Below, piece by piece: positions 1-6,280 of a stretch of 6,320 bases of DNA; within the stretch, counting starts at the first letter, position 1; every line of letters begins with the position of its first letter. The stretch is from the NCBI GenBank assembly GCA_030595135.1, contig JAUVDU010000100.1, positions 1 through 6,320 on the forward strand. The letters run 5' to 3'. Under the pieces are notes generated by a model. It worked only from the letters and a program-made list of their open reading frames with translations. It was not told where the DNA came from and did not search any database. The stretch comes from Deltaproteobacteria bacterium (GTDB lineage: Bacteria; Desulfobacterota; Anaeroferrophillalia; Anaeroferrophillales; Tharpellaceae). Both the position numbers and the translations under genes were made by a program.

Positions 1-28
1 CACCGGTCGCTTTACGCTTCAACACCAT
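1..28 (-). CDS. Start of an unidentified minus-strand gene, cut by the window edge
   Basis: Read on the minus strand, an ATG at 28-26 opens a frame encoding MVLKRKATG, still open at base 1. A near-perfect Shine-Dalgarno sequence (AGGAGGG, 39-33) sits 4 nt upstream, which is the main reason to believe the start. Only nine residues are visible, basic in character (K4, R5, K6), so no family can be named. The gene would be co-directional with the SNF2 gene, but a gap of over 250 bp rich in inverted repeats separates them, so a single simple operon is unlikely. I found no convincing -35/-10 pair in front of it. The evidence is the ribosome binding site plus nine open codons, so this is tentative. 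Confidence 0.4.
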
Positions 29-98
29 GCAACCCTCCTGTTTGCAACAAAAAACTGTTACAATCATCACACTCCCTCTCTATCTGGTGGGTCAGACA

Positions 99-123
99 AA
101 AAGATTACTCACGGAAATCTTTT
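99..123. repeat. AT-rich 8-bp inverted repeat
   Basis: AAAAGATT (99-106) and AATCTTTT (116-123) are perfect inverted copies around a 9-nt loop. The stem has a single G-C pair. It is therefore too weak for a normal intrinsic terminator, although A and T runs flank it on both strands. It lies in the leader side of the partial gene at 28 and could be a weak regulatory hairpin or a protein site. No function can be assigned. Confidence 0.35.
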
Positions 124-141
124 CATCATAACGTTAAGTAC

Positions 142-161
142 AGTACTACAGAGTACTACAG
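142..161. repeat. Perfect tandem duplication of a 10-mer
   Basis: AGTACTACAG occurs twice with no spacer (142-151 and 152-161). Each copy includes the palindrome AGTACT, and another AGTAC lies just before (137-141). The second copy ends inside the left end of the inverted-repeat element starting at 159, so the duplication touches an element boundary. It could be an insertion scar, replication slippage or a paired protein site. The duplication itself is certain; its meaning is not. Confidence 0.7.
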
Positions 162-244
162 GGGACGCTGTTGACTAACTAGAATAATCAACAACACGCC
201 GAGTTGTCTGGGGAGTTAGTTGAGTTTGTCAACAGTGTCCCCTG
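159..244. repeat. REP/MITE-like 86-bp inverted-repeat element
   Basis: The two ends, 159-175 (CAGGGGACGCTGTTGAC) and 228-244 (GTCAACAGTGTCCCCTG), are inverted copies over 17 bp with one difference, which is a G-U wobble in plus-strand RNA. Pairing continues inward with gaps: AACT 177-180 with AGTT 223-226, TAA 185-187 with TTA 216-218, and ACAAC 191-195 with GTTGT 203-207 near the centre. The whole unit can thus fold as one long hairpin. There is no room for a transposase. Ends of this look (GGGGAC...CTGTTGAC) recall the palindromic repeats that accompany REP-associated Y1 transposases (RAYTs); that link is from memory, not shown here. It lies behind the SNF2 stop codon, where such hairpins often sit. 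No U-tract follows, so it is not a standard terminator. Confidence 0.7.
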
Positions 245-248
245 CGCC

Positions 249-284
249 ACTCCAGTTTTGACTCTCGATTCTGGTGTCTGGAGT
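249..284 (-). other. Stem-loop directly behind the SNF2 stop codon
   Basis: ACTCCAG (249-255) and CTGGAGT (278-284) form a perfect 7-bp inverted repeat with a 22-nt loop. It abuts the TAA stop of the SNF2 gene (287-285, minus strand). In the minus-strand transcript it would be the first 3' structure, followed by the larger 159-244 hairpin. No run of U follows the stem, so intrinsic termination is doubtful. Protecting the mRNA 3' end is a possible alternative. Confidence 0.4.
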
Positions 285-3200
285 TTACTGTTTCAGTAAT
301 TTCAAAAGTTCAGCCGCGTCGAGTTTGCCGGATATGTCGCTGCCGGCCAGGAGGTTGTCGGCGAGATTGCGTTTGTGGTGGTGGAGGTTGACGATCTGTT
401 CTTCGATGGTGTCTTTGACAATTAGACGGTAGACGGTGACCGGTCGTTTCTGACCGATGCGGTGGGCCCGATCGGAAGCTTGGTCTTCAACCGCCGGGTT
501 CCACCAGGGATCCATGTGGATGACGTAATCGGCGGCGGTCAGATTGAGGCCGCTGCCGCCCGCTTTCAGGCTGATCAGAAAAAGGTCGCCGTTGCCGTTT
601 TGAAAGTCATTGATCCGTTTTTTACGTTGTTTAACCGGGGTTGAGCCGTCAAGATATTGATAGGATATTTTTTTCTGGTCAAGATATTCACGGATAAGTG
701 AGAGATGATCGACAAATTGGCTGAAAACCAAGGCCTTATGCCGGTTAGCTAAAAGTTCTTCAACGGTGTTGGCGAAAACTTTAAGTTTTGAGCCGGTAAG
801 ATTGCTTTCCGGAAGTATAAGTCTGGGGTTACAGCAGAGTCTGCGAAGTTTCATGATTTCGACTAAAATTTTAAGATGACCCGGCAGGTCGTTGCCGTCA
901 TCCTCAAGACTTGCCAGTGATCTTAAGCGTTGGGCTTCGTAGAGTGAGGCCTCTTCCGGGCTCATTTCAACTTTCAAAGTGATTTCGGTTTTGGCTGGCA
1001 GCTCCTGTAAAACTTCGCTTTTTAAGCGCCGCAGAATAAAAGGCTGAATCAGTTTTTTGAGGCTCAAATTGGCCCCCTGATCACGATATTTTTCAATCGG
1101 AATCGCGAATCTCTCCTGAAACCATTTATAACTGCCGAGCAGGCCGGGGTTAAGGAAAGTATAGAGGGTCCACAATTCGCCTAAATGATTTTCGATCGGT
1201 GTGCCGGTGGTGATCAGCTTAAATTCCGCTTTTAGCTGCATTGCCGCTTTTGAGCGTTTGGTCTGCATGTTCTTGATCGCTTGGGCTTCATCAAGGACGA
1301 CGGTCTGCCAGGCTATTTGGTTGAGTTTTTCCGACTCAATCTGCAAAAGGCCATAACTTGTAATAATCAGATCGAATGGGCCTGCTTCATCCAGCATTTT
1401 TTGGCGATCTCCGGGGCCGAAAAGCCGCGGTTTAAGAGTCGGGGCAAAACGTTGACACTCATCTTCCCAATTATTGATAACCGATAATGGTGCGGCCACT
1501 AGGGTGGGCCCGGCGGCGGCTCGGGTTAAAATGACGGCCAGGGCCTGGATGGTTTTACCGAGCCCCATATCATCCGCCAGACAAGCCCCGATCTGCCAGT
1601 GTGAAAGCTGAGCCAGCCAGTTAAATCCCTGAATTTGATAATCTCGCAATTGGGCCTGAAAGGTTGAAGGGATTTTGGGCGTGATGATCTCTTTGAAGCG
1701 TCGACCCTGTTCCCGCCAGGCTTTGTCGCCGGAGAAATTTTTAATCCCTTCAGTCAGGTCGTCCATCGCCAACCGGGCCAGCGGATTAAAACGCAGCTCA
1801 TTGCCGACCGGTTCACTGTAATCGGCAAGTTCTTGAAGACGTCGCCGCAGCGCCTTGGTTATGGCGATATAAGTGTTGTCGTCAAGCCGCAGAAAACGCC
1901 CCAGGGTTTGATCCATGCCTGCCAGAAGTTGTTTAAGATTGAGGGTTAATTTGTCGTCTATATCAAGATTGCCGGAGGCTTTAAACCAATCCCGGTCACG
2001 TTTGATTTTGAGTGAAAAATCATTGGTAGAGAACTCCCGGCGGACTTTGAACTTTTCGCCTTGCGGCCATTCAAGAAAAATTTCGTCCTCTTTCAGAGTC
2101 TTTAGTTCCAGGAGAAGTTCCAGAGCGTCTTGAGGTTCTTCAACCAACCATTCATGGTCAAATTCGGTCTCGTGCTGGAGGCTGGGGCACTCACTTATGA
2201 CTTTTTGGGCCAGTTCACGCTCTTTATCAAGCTCCCGCCGGGCTTGAACTTTTTCCTGATCAATTTCAGCCATAACCACGCGGCCGCCAACTCCGGGCAT
2301 AAAACTCCCGCCGCTCTCGGTGAATGGTTTGACCCTAAAACTTATACTTAAACCATCCTGATAGGGCAGCAGATGAAGATGGGGGCGGGGATCACCGGCT
2401 ATTTCCCGGGTATCCCGGTCGCCGCCAAGATCTGACTGAATTGTAACCATATCGGAGAGTGAAACGGCGGTTCGGCGGGCCATCTCCTCCGCTTTTTGGG
2501 GTAAACTGACGCCCTTGCCGATAACCAGGCCGAGGTTTTCATATTCAGGCGTGATTTCAATAACCCGGTAGCGGGTTGGAGTTTCCGCCACCACCATGAT
2601 CTTTTGGTCTTGGTATTTTGGACAGGGTTCCAGGCTTAAAAATATTTTGTTGTTGTCCGTTTTTTCAATTGTCAGTTCACCTTTTCCGGCGATTAATTCA
2701 ATTGAAATTTCCGGATTATTTTCTAAAAAAACCAGAGGGTGGCCAATTAAAGCCGGCAGCGCCCGAGATGCTTCAAAAACATATTCGTGGGAGCCGTAAT
2801 AGCCGTAACTAAGATTTTTGATCGAGCTTGTAACGATGCGATCCTGTTCCGTCAAGTAATCCAGCTTGGCAGAATCCCGGAAGAGGGTTTTTAAAGCCGC
2901 GGCCCGGCCTTTACTCCAATTTCCCGCTTTAGTCATTTTCTGAACTCGGGGATATATTTGACAGGAGTGATCATCGGAGTCGTAAGAAAAATACCAAATC
3001 AAGCGTTGTTGAGAACTTTTTTTTTGATTTTTCGGATCACCACTCTGGCTGACGGCATTTAATGAGATTAAAACTTTCTCCCATTCCGCTAATGGGGTAA
3101 CAATATCGACCAGCGAATGGGTTTGATGTTTTTGGTGCAATTTTTCGCCCAGCTGCTGGTTTTTCTTCGCCTTATGTCCAAGTTTGGCCAGCAGTAACGA

Positions 3201-4457
3201 GCTTTCAGCCGCCTGCCAGTCGTAGCCTGAACTCAGCGCCTTCTCTTGGAGTTTAACCAGGGTGTCTATAGAGTTACCCAGAAAATCACAATCGATCCAG
3301 TTTACAACCAAAGAGTGGAGAATTTTTTCGGTCTCAGTGTAGGCATTGTTGGGGTGTTTGTAGAGGTCATGTAAGATTTCCGTCTTAAGTCCAAGACGCT
3401 CTTGCAATAGAGGCAGGAGGCAGTAGAAGATAAAGGCATGACGAGTTTTACCTTTTTGATTAGTTATTTTAATATAACTGATAGCTTCCGATAAGAGTTC
3501 ATCTTGGTTACTTTTTAACAGGGCGAAGAGAAAGAAGATGCTGTCGTAGTCATTAGTCAGAGCACTATACTGTCTTCCCTTTTTACGTGTCAGTTTAAGA
3601 CTTTCCTGATAAAGTTTGATTGCTTGTTCGTTATCACCTTTAAGCATGGTGATACGGGCTTTCAGATCCAGAGCTTTGAAAAAGTTCGGGTGTTGGGCGG
3701 AGACTGAGGTCAGCAGCTCTAGGGCTGGTTCAAATTGAGTGTGATTGGTCAGGGCCTGGGCCATAAAAACCGGATCGGCATAATTTTTAAGGTGGTTCTC
3801 GAAGATAAACCTGATGATATGTTGGGCCGGACTCAGGAGATATTCCATTTCAATCAATATGTAACAAAGAACAAATGCCTGCACTTTTTTGTCCAACAAG
3901 TTTAAGAGTTGGGGTGTAAATGGACGATTAAAAAGTATATCTAAAGAGGGGTTGCGTCTGTACTCATAATCATGTTGTCGACAAATAGTGCGGATGTTCT
4001 GATCGACCAGCGAAATATCATGACCGCAGAAAATCTCGATGCCAAGATCACGTATGGCTCGATAATAGAGGTTTTTAGTGAGTCTGTTGGAGTCCGGTTC
4101 AGTGTTGGCCGGGAGTAGACTTTGCAATATTTTGCCAGCTATTTCCAGGTTTCCACTCTCGATCAGGTCGATGATTATGACGGGACGCAGTTCATCGACG
4201 CAACCGCAACCGGCGGCAGTTTTTTTGACAAGACCTTTTTTTACCAGCTCTTTGATCGTATTAGAGATCATGGAGGATGAGATCCTGACTCCGTCCGGCG
4301 CTTGCGGCAAAAGTTGGTTCACACCCAAAATGACTGTTTTCTGACGCATGGCATAAATATTCAGAGCCAGAAGGCGCAAAATGATCTTGTCGGAGAGAGC
4401 GCTTTCCCGGTAGATGGCTGCTAAGTTGGAGGAGGAAACTTTAGAGTTTGATGACAT
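285..4457 (-). CDS. Large SNF2/SWI2-family DNA-dependent ATPase with winged-helix-like and TPR-like N-terminal regions
   Basis: With the start at 4457 the protein has 1390 residues. It is a cytoplasmic ATP-driven DNA translocase that probably remodels protein-DNA complexes; its target is unknown. Seen in order: a winged-helix-like segment (about 19-96; recognition-helix candidate 60-77); a helical region with at least one TPR-like pair (about 239-289); a long middle part (about 484-934) resembling bacterial SNF2-associated regions; and a complete SNF2 motor. Motor motifs: LRDYQIQGFNWL 937-948; Walker A DDMGLGKT 962-969 (K968); DEAQ box 1056-1059; TTGTPIEN 1083-1090; ALVFSQF 1242-1248; motif V ISLKAGGSGLNLT 1295-1307; motif VI DQASDRAHRIGQ 1325-1336 (arginines 1330 and 1333). 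DEAQ rather than DEAH is usual in bacterial members. No SWIM-type zinc motif is visible; only C84 and C86 lie close together. The frame also opens at an ATG at 4625 (1446 residues), but that ATG lacks a Shine-Dalgarno sequence, whereas 4457 has AGGA at 7 nt. The gene is divergent from the ATPase gene at 4708. Family and intactness are certain; biological role is not. Confidence 0.95.
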   Translation of the reverse strand: MSSNSKVSSSNLAAIYRESALSDKIILRLLALNIYAMRQKTVILGVNQLLPQAPDGVRISSSMISNTIKELVKKGLVKKTAAGCGCVDELRPVIIIDLIESGNLEIAGKILQSLLPANTEPDSNRLTKNLYYRAIRDLGIEIFCGHDISLVDQNIRTICRQHDYEYRRNPSLDILFNRPFTPQLLNLLDKKVQAFVLCYILIEMEYLLSPAQHIIRFIFENHLKNYADPVFMAQALTNHTQFEPALELLTSVSAQHPNFFKALDLKARITMLKGDNEQAIKLYQESLKLTRKKGRQYSALTNDYDSIFFLFALLKSNQDELLSEAISYIKITNQKGKTRHAFIFYCLLPLLQERLGLKTEILHDLYKHPNNAYTETEKILHSLVVNWIDCDFLGNSIDTLVKLQEKALSSGYDWQAAESSLLLAKLGHKAKKNQQLGEKLHQKHQTHSLVDIVTPLAEWEKVLISLNAVSQSGDPKNQKKSSQQRLIWYFSYDSDDHSCQIYPRVQKMTKAGNWSKGRAAALKTLFRDSAKLDYLTEQDRIVTSSIKNLSYGYYGSHEYVFEASRALPALIGHPLVFLENNPEISIELIAGKGELTIEKTDNNKIFLSLEPCPKYQDQKIMVVAETPTRYRVIEITPEYENLGLVIGKGVSLPQKAEEMARRTAVSLSDMVTIQSDLGGDRDTREIAGDPRPHLHLLPYQDGLSISFRVKPFTESGGSFMPGVGGRVVMAEIDQEKVQARRELDKERELAQKVISECPSLQHETEFDHEWLVEEPQDALELLLELKTLKEDEIFLEWPQGEKFKVRREFSTNDFSLKIKRDRDWFKASGNLDIDDKLTLNLKQLLAGMDQTLGRFLRLDDNTYIAITKALRRRLQELADYSEPVGNELRFNPLARLAMDDLTEGIKNFSGDKAWREQGRRFKEIITPKIPSTFQAQLRDYQIQGFNWLAQLSHWQIGACLADDMGLGKTIQALAVILTRAAAGPTLVAAPLSVINNWEDECQRFAPTLKPRLFGPGDRQKMLDEAGPFDLIITSYGLLQIESEKLNQIAWQTVVLDEAQAIKNMQTKRSKAAMQLKAEFKLITTGTPIENHLGELWTLYTFLNPGLLGSYKWFQERFAIPIEKYRDQGANLSLKKLIQPFILRRLKSEVLQELPAKTEITLKVEMSPEEASLYEAQRLRSLASLEDDGNDLPGHLKILVEIMKLRRLCCNPRLILPESNLTGSKLKVFANTVEELLANRHKALVFSQFVDHLSLIREYLDQKKISYQYLDGSTPVKQRKKRINDFQNGNGDLFLISLKAGGSGLNLTAADYVIHMDPWWNPAVEDQASDRAHRIGQKRPVTVYRLIVKDTIEEQIVNLHHHKRNLADNLLAGSDISGKLDAAELLKLLKQ

Positions 4458-4464
4458 ATTGAAT

Positions 4465-4468
4465 TCCT
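4465..4468 (-). promoter_or_regulatory. Ribosome binding site that decides the SNF2 start
   Basis: AGGA on the minus strand lies 7 nt upstream of the ATG at 4457-4455. The upstream in-frame ATG at 4625-4623 is preceded only by AT-rich sequence without a purine-rich Shine-Dalgarno sequence. It also overlaps the direct repeats at 4591-4636, which look regulatory. I therefore prefer the 4457 start and treat 4458-4625 as leader. Confidence 0.6.
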
Positions 4469-4520
4469 GCGGATTATTACCTTGAATTAATCGTATTGTA
4501 AATTTGTGCCGTTTCTTGAG

Positions 4521-4549
4521 GAAATAGTGTATGTTTATGGTGAAGTCAA
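4521..4549 (-). promoter_or_regulatory. Weak candidate promoter for the SNF2 gene
   Basis: On the minus strand TTGACT (4549-4544) matches the sigma-70 -35 box at 5 of 6 positions. The best -10 at 17-bp spacing, TATTTC (4526-4521), matches only 3 of 6. It would give a leader of roughly 55 nt before the preferred start at 4457, and it lies inside the longer frame, which would argue against the 4625 start. The poor -10 keeps this speculative. Confidence 0.2.
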
Positions 4550-4590
4550 CCGGATTAGAGAAAAAAGTTGAACCATTGATTTCCTCAAAT

Positions 4591-4636
4591 TTTGTTAATC
4601 GTAGCACTTCACCACTACACTTCATTTGTTAACCGT
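4591..4636. repeat. Two nested pairs of direct repeats in the divergent promoter region
   Basis: TTTGTTAATCGT (4591-4602) recurs as TTTGTTAACCGT (4625-4636), 11 of 12 identical, 34 bp apart start to start. Between them CACTTCA occurs twice, perfectly (4605-4611 and 4618-4624), 13 bp apart. The block lies between the candidate promoters of the two divergent genes, where a shared regulator or bent-DNA site would be expected. The repeats are directly visible; their regulatory role is inferred. Confidence 0.5.
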
Positions 4637-4664
4637 TGATTATTTATAAAATCCATGCTACAGT
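4636..4664 (+). promoter_or_regulatory. Candidate promoter for the AAA_14/DUF4143 ATPase gene
   Basis: TTGATT (4636-4641) and TACAGT (4659-4664) are separated by 17 bp, each matching the sigma-70 consensus at 4 of 6 positions. The start point would fall near 4671, at the perfect palindrome 4670-4683 and about 37 nt before the GTG start. Sequence match is modest; the position relative to the palindrome is the attractive part. Confidence 0.3.
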
Positions 4665-4669
4665 TGCTG

Positions 4670-4683
4670 ATTATCCGGATAAT
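4670..4683. promoter_or_regulatory. Perfect 14-bp palindrome, operator candidate
   Basis: ATTATCCGGATAAT reads the same on both strands over all 14 bases. It lies 24 bp upstream of the GTG start at 4708 and overlaps the expected transcription start of the candidate promoter at 4636-4664. That is a typical repressor position, with half-sites suited to a dimer. A candidate binder is the winged-helix-like region of one of the two encoded proteins, or an unlinked regulator. It lacks a GC-rich stem and U-tract, so it is not a terminator. Confidence 0.5.
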
Positions 4684-4707
4684 TCACAATATTAATGAGG
4701 GTTTAAC

Positions 4708-5862
4708 GTGGAAATTGCCAGAAATCTCAATCTATTAGATCTGTTACAGAAAAAATCATTTTTTCTTTTTGGTCCAAGAGCTACTGGTAAATCAACCCTG
4801 ATCAGACAACAGTTACAAACCGGAGTTACGGTGATCGACCTGCTTGATTCCAGAGTCTATCTGAAATTACTTGATTCGCCGCATGAACTTGAAGCGATCA
4901 TCAGTGCCGATCGGGATAAAATTGTTGTAATTGATGAAATCCAACGTATTCCGGAACTTTTGAATGAAGTACACCGCCTGATTGAAAATAGAAAACTGAC
5001 ATTTTTACTAACCGGCAGCAGTGCCAGGAAATTACGCCGAGGCTACGCCAACCTGTTGGCCGGACGCGTTTGGGAGGCTCGTCTCTTTCCTTTTATCTAC
5101 TTGGAGATTGCTGATGATTTTAACCTTGACCGTTTTCTTCGTTATGGGGGTCTGCCGGCGGTCTATTTAAGTGATTATCCGGAAGAAGAGCTTAATGCTT
5201 ATGTTAACACTTATCTAAAAGAGGAGATTATGGCGGAAGGGCTCATTCGGAAACTACCACCATTCTCACGTTTTCTTAAAACTATGGCCCTTTCTAATAC
5301 CGAGATAATTAATTTTACTAAATTGGCCAATGATTGCCAGGTCCCACCCTCCACGGTAACTGAATACGTTGCATTATTGGAGGACACTTTAGTTGGTTTC
5401 CTCATTCAGCCCTGGAAAGAGTCGAAAAAACGTAAGGCTATCAGTACCGCCAAGTTCTATTTTTTCGATCCCGGTATCACTCATATGTTGTCAGGAACCA
5501 GAGTTCTTGACCGCAATTCAAATATTTTCGGTAAGAGTTTTGAACAGTTTATCGCTATGGAGATCAGGGCCTATCTGAGTTACAGGCGAAAACGGGATGA
5601 GTTGAGGTTCTGGCGTTCCAGGCATGGCCATGAGGTCGATTTTTTGATTGGCCTGGAGACTGCGGTGGAAGTGAAAGCTAGTCAAAAAATTACGGACAGA
5701 GATTTTAAGGGCTTGAAAATCCTGGCTGAAGAAAACGTTTTCAAAAATTACATTGTCGTCAGCCAAGATGAATTAAATACCAGAAAAAATAATTTTCAGG
5801 CTCTGCACTGGCGAAAATTTCTCCACGAGTTGTGGCACGACTCTTTTACGGAAAATACTTGA
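4708..5862 (+). CDS. AAA_14/DUF4143-type ATPase with a PD-(D/E)XK-like C-terminal domain
   Basis: The 384-residue product starts with GTG, preceded at 7 nt by GAGG (4697-4700). Its length is typical of the widespread bacterial AAA_14 + DUF4143 family, whose function is largely unknown. Seen in order: Walker A GPRATGKST (22-30, K28); Walker B VVIDEIQRIP (73-82, D76 and E77); sensor-like LLTGSSARKLRRG (100-112); the family-typical stretch LAGRVWEARLFPF (117-129); a winged-helix-like segment (about 199-236); the conserved YFFDPGITHMLSG (251-263); and a C-terminal part with HEVDFLI (308-314) and VEVKAS (320-325). There D311 and E321-x-K323 match the D...ExK core of restriction-endonuclease-like folds. 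No signal peptide or membrane segment is seen, so it is probably cytoplasmic. It is divergent from the SNF2 gene across a repeat-rich 250-bp region. Nuclease activity is unproven; family assignment is firm. Confidence 0.93.
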   Translation: MEIARNLNLLDLLQKKSFFLFGPRATGKSTLIRQQLQTGVTVIDLLDSRVYLKLLDSPHELEAIISADRDKIVVIDEIQRIPELLNEVHRLIENRKLTFLLTGSSARKLRRGYANLLAGRVWEARLFPFIYLEIADDFNLDRFLRYGGLPAVYLSDYPEEELNAYVNTYLKEEIMAEGLIRKLPPFSRFLKTMALSNTEIINFTKLANDCQVPPSTVTEYVALLEDTLVGFLIQPWKESKKRKAISTAKFYFFDPGITHMLSGTRVLDRNSNIFGKSFEQFIAMEIRAYLSYRRKRDELRFWRSRHGHEVDFLIGLETAVEVKASQKITDRDFKGLKILAEENVFKNYIVVSQDELNTRKNNFQALHWRKFLHELWHDSFTENT

Positions 5863-5885
5863 TTTCTGATCTAAAGAGAAAGGTC

Positions 5886-5914
5886 TTGCAATTTGTCGGG
5901 CTCTTCACTAAATA
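5886..5914 (+). promoter_or_regulatory. Weak candidate promoter for the riboswitch transcript
   Basis: TTGCAA (5886-5891, 5 of 6 match to the -35 box) is followed at 17 bp by TAAATA (5909-5914, only 3 of 6). It would start transcription a few bases before the first aptamer stem at 5928, which fits a riboswitch leader. The location supports it more than the sequence does. Confidence 0.22.
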
Positions 5915-5927
5915 AGCTGAAAAATCA

Positions 5928-6095
5928 GATTGCAGTTCCATTTTTTATGGACGAAGAGGGAACCTCGTGAGAATCGGGGACGGGCCCATCGCTGTAACCG
6001 GGGACAAAAGCCATCATATACCACTGGAATTTTTTCAAATTCCGGGAAGGGATGGTTAGTCGGATGATCCGGAAGTCAGAAGACCTGCTGTAATC
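5928..6095 (+). promoter_or_regulatory. Cobalamin riboswitch aptamer
   Basis: Conserved blocks of the B12 aptamer appear in order: GGGAA (5958-5962); CGTGAGAATCGGGGACGG around 5966-5983 running into GGGCCC (5982-5987); CTGTAAC (5992-5998); AGCCA (6009-6013); CCACTGG (6021-6027); GGGAAGG (6044-6050); and the B12 box GGAAGTCAGAAGACCTGC (6071-6088), one base off the usual core in the GGAGACC part. A perfect 7-bp hairpin (6026-6032 with 6037-6043) sits in the right place, and the ends pair over 8 bp (5928-5935 with 6088-6095, one G-U). A shorter register of GCAG 5932-5935 with CTGC 6085-6088 is also possible. Such elements bind adenosylcobalamin or related forms and usually shut off B12 synthesis, transport or B12-independent isozyme genes. 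The controlled gene must lie beyond the window on the plus strand. No ordinary terminator is seen in the rest of the window. Confidence 0.95.
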
Positions 6096-6100
6096 GATAA

Positions 6101-6280
6101 AATAGAGATAGTGCCTGACCGAAAACCTGACAATTTTCTTGAGTGCAAGGCAGGCGAGGATTTTAACCGCAGGTATACACTAAGTATTCCGAGGATTAAA
6201 ATTTGAGCCTAACGCCGCAATCGGGGGAATTGGCGGTTTTCGGTCGTGCACGAGGTAGTTGGGGCACAATTATCTCTATT
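6101..6280 (+). repeat. 180-bp nested palindrome, MITE-like element or structured RNA
   Basis: Successive inverted segments enclose one another: AATAGAGATA 6101-6110 with 6271-6280 (perfect); GTGCC 6111-6115 with 6263-6267; ACCGAAAACC 6118-6127 with 6235-6244 (perfect); 6131-6146 with 6217-6232 (one mismatch, several G-U); AGGC 6152-6155 with 6207-6210; ATTTTAA 6160-6166 with 6196-6202 (perfect); and GGTATAC 6172-6178 with GTATTCC 6184-6190 around the loop ACTAA. The right arm has an unpaired insert at 6245-6262. The element begins six bases after the riboswitch aptamer, where the expression platform would normally be. No coding frame is apparent. It may be a non-autonomous mobile palindrome dispersed in the genome, or a folded leader RNA. 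The pairing is plain in the sequence; the class is not known to me. Confidence 0.8.

Noticed and set aside
99..123. Intrinsic terminator at the AT-rich inverted repeat
   Set aside because: The stem has only one G-C pair, so it lacks the stable GC-rich stem expected of an intrinsic terminator.
249..284. Rho-independent terminator behind the SNF2 stop
   Set aside because: A 7-bp stem is present but the loop is 22 nt and no U-tract follows in the minus-strand transcript.
4031..4206. SWIM-type or other zinc finger in the SNF2 N-terminus
   Set aside because: Only C84 and C86 lie close together; there is no second CxC or CxH pair at a fitting distance.
462..4344. Several plus-strand open frames of 60 to 88 codons inside the SNF2 gene
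   Set aside because: They lie fully opposite the certain SNF2 gene, show no recognisable domains, and are shadows of its codon usage.
285..4457. DISARM DrmD or HepA/RapA assignment of the SNF2 protein
   Set aside because: The N-terminal regions and length do not match RapA, and none of the other DISARM genes is present in the window.
5211..5766. Short open frames on both strands inside the ATPase gene
   Set aside because: They overlap a gene with all family motifs intact and have no domain support of their own.
6101..6280. Group II intron fragment or tRNA-like structure in the palindrome
   Set aside because: No GUGYG start, no domain V-like hairpin and no cloverleaf; the pairing is one extended hairpin.
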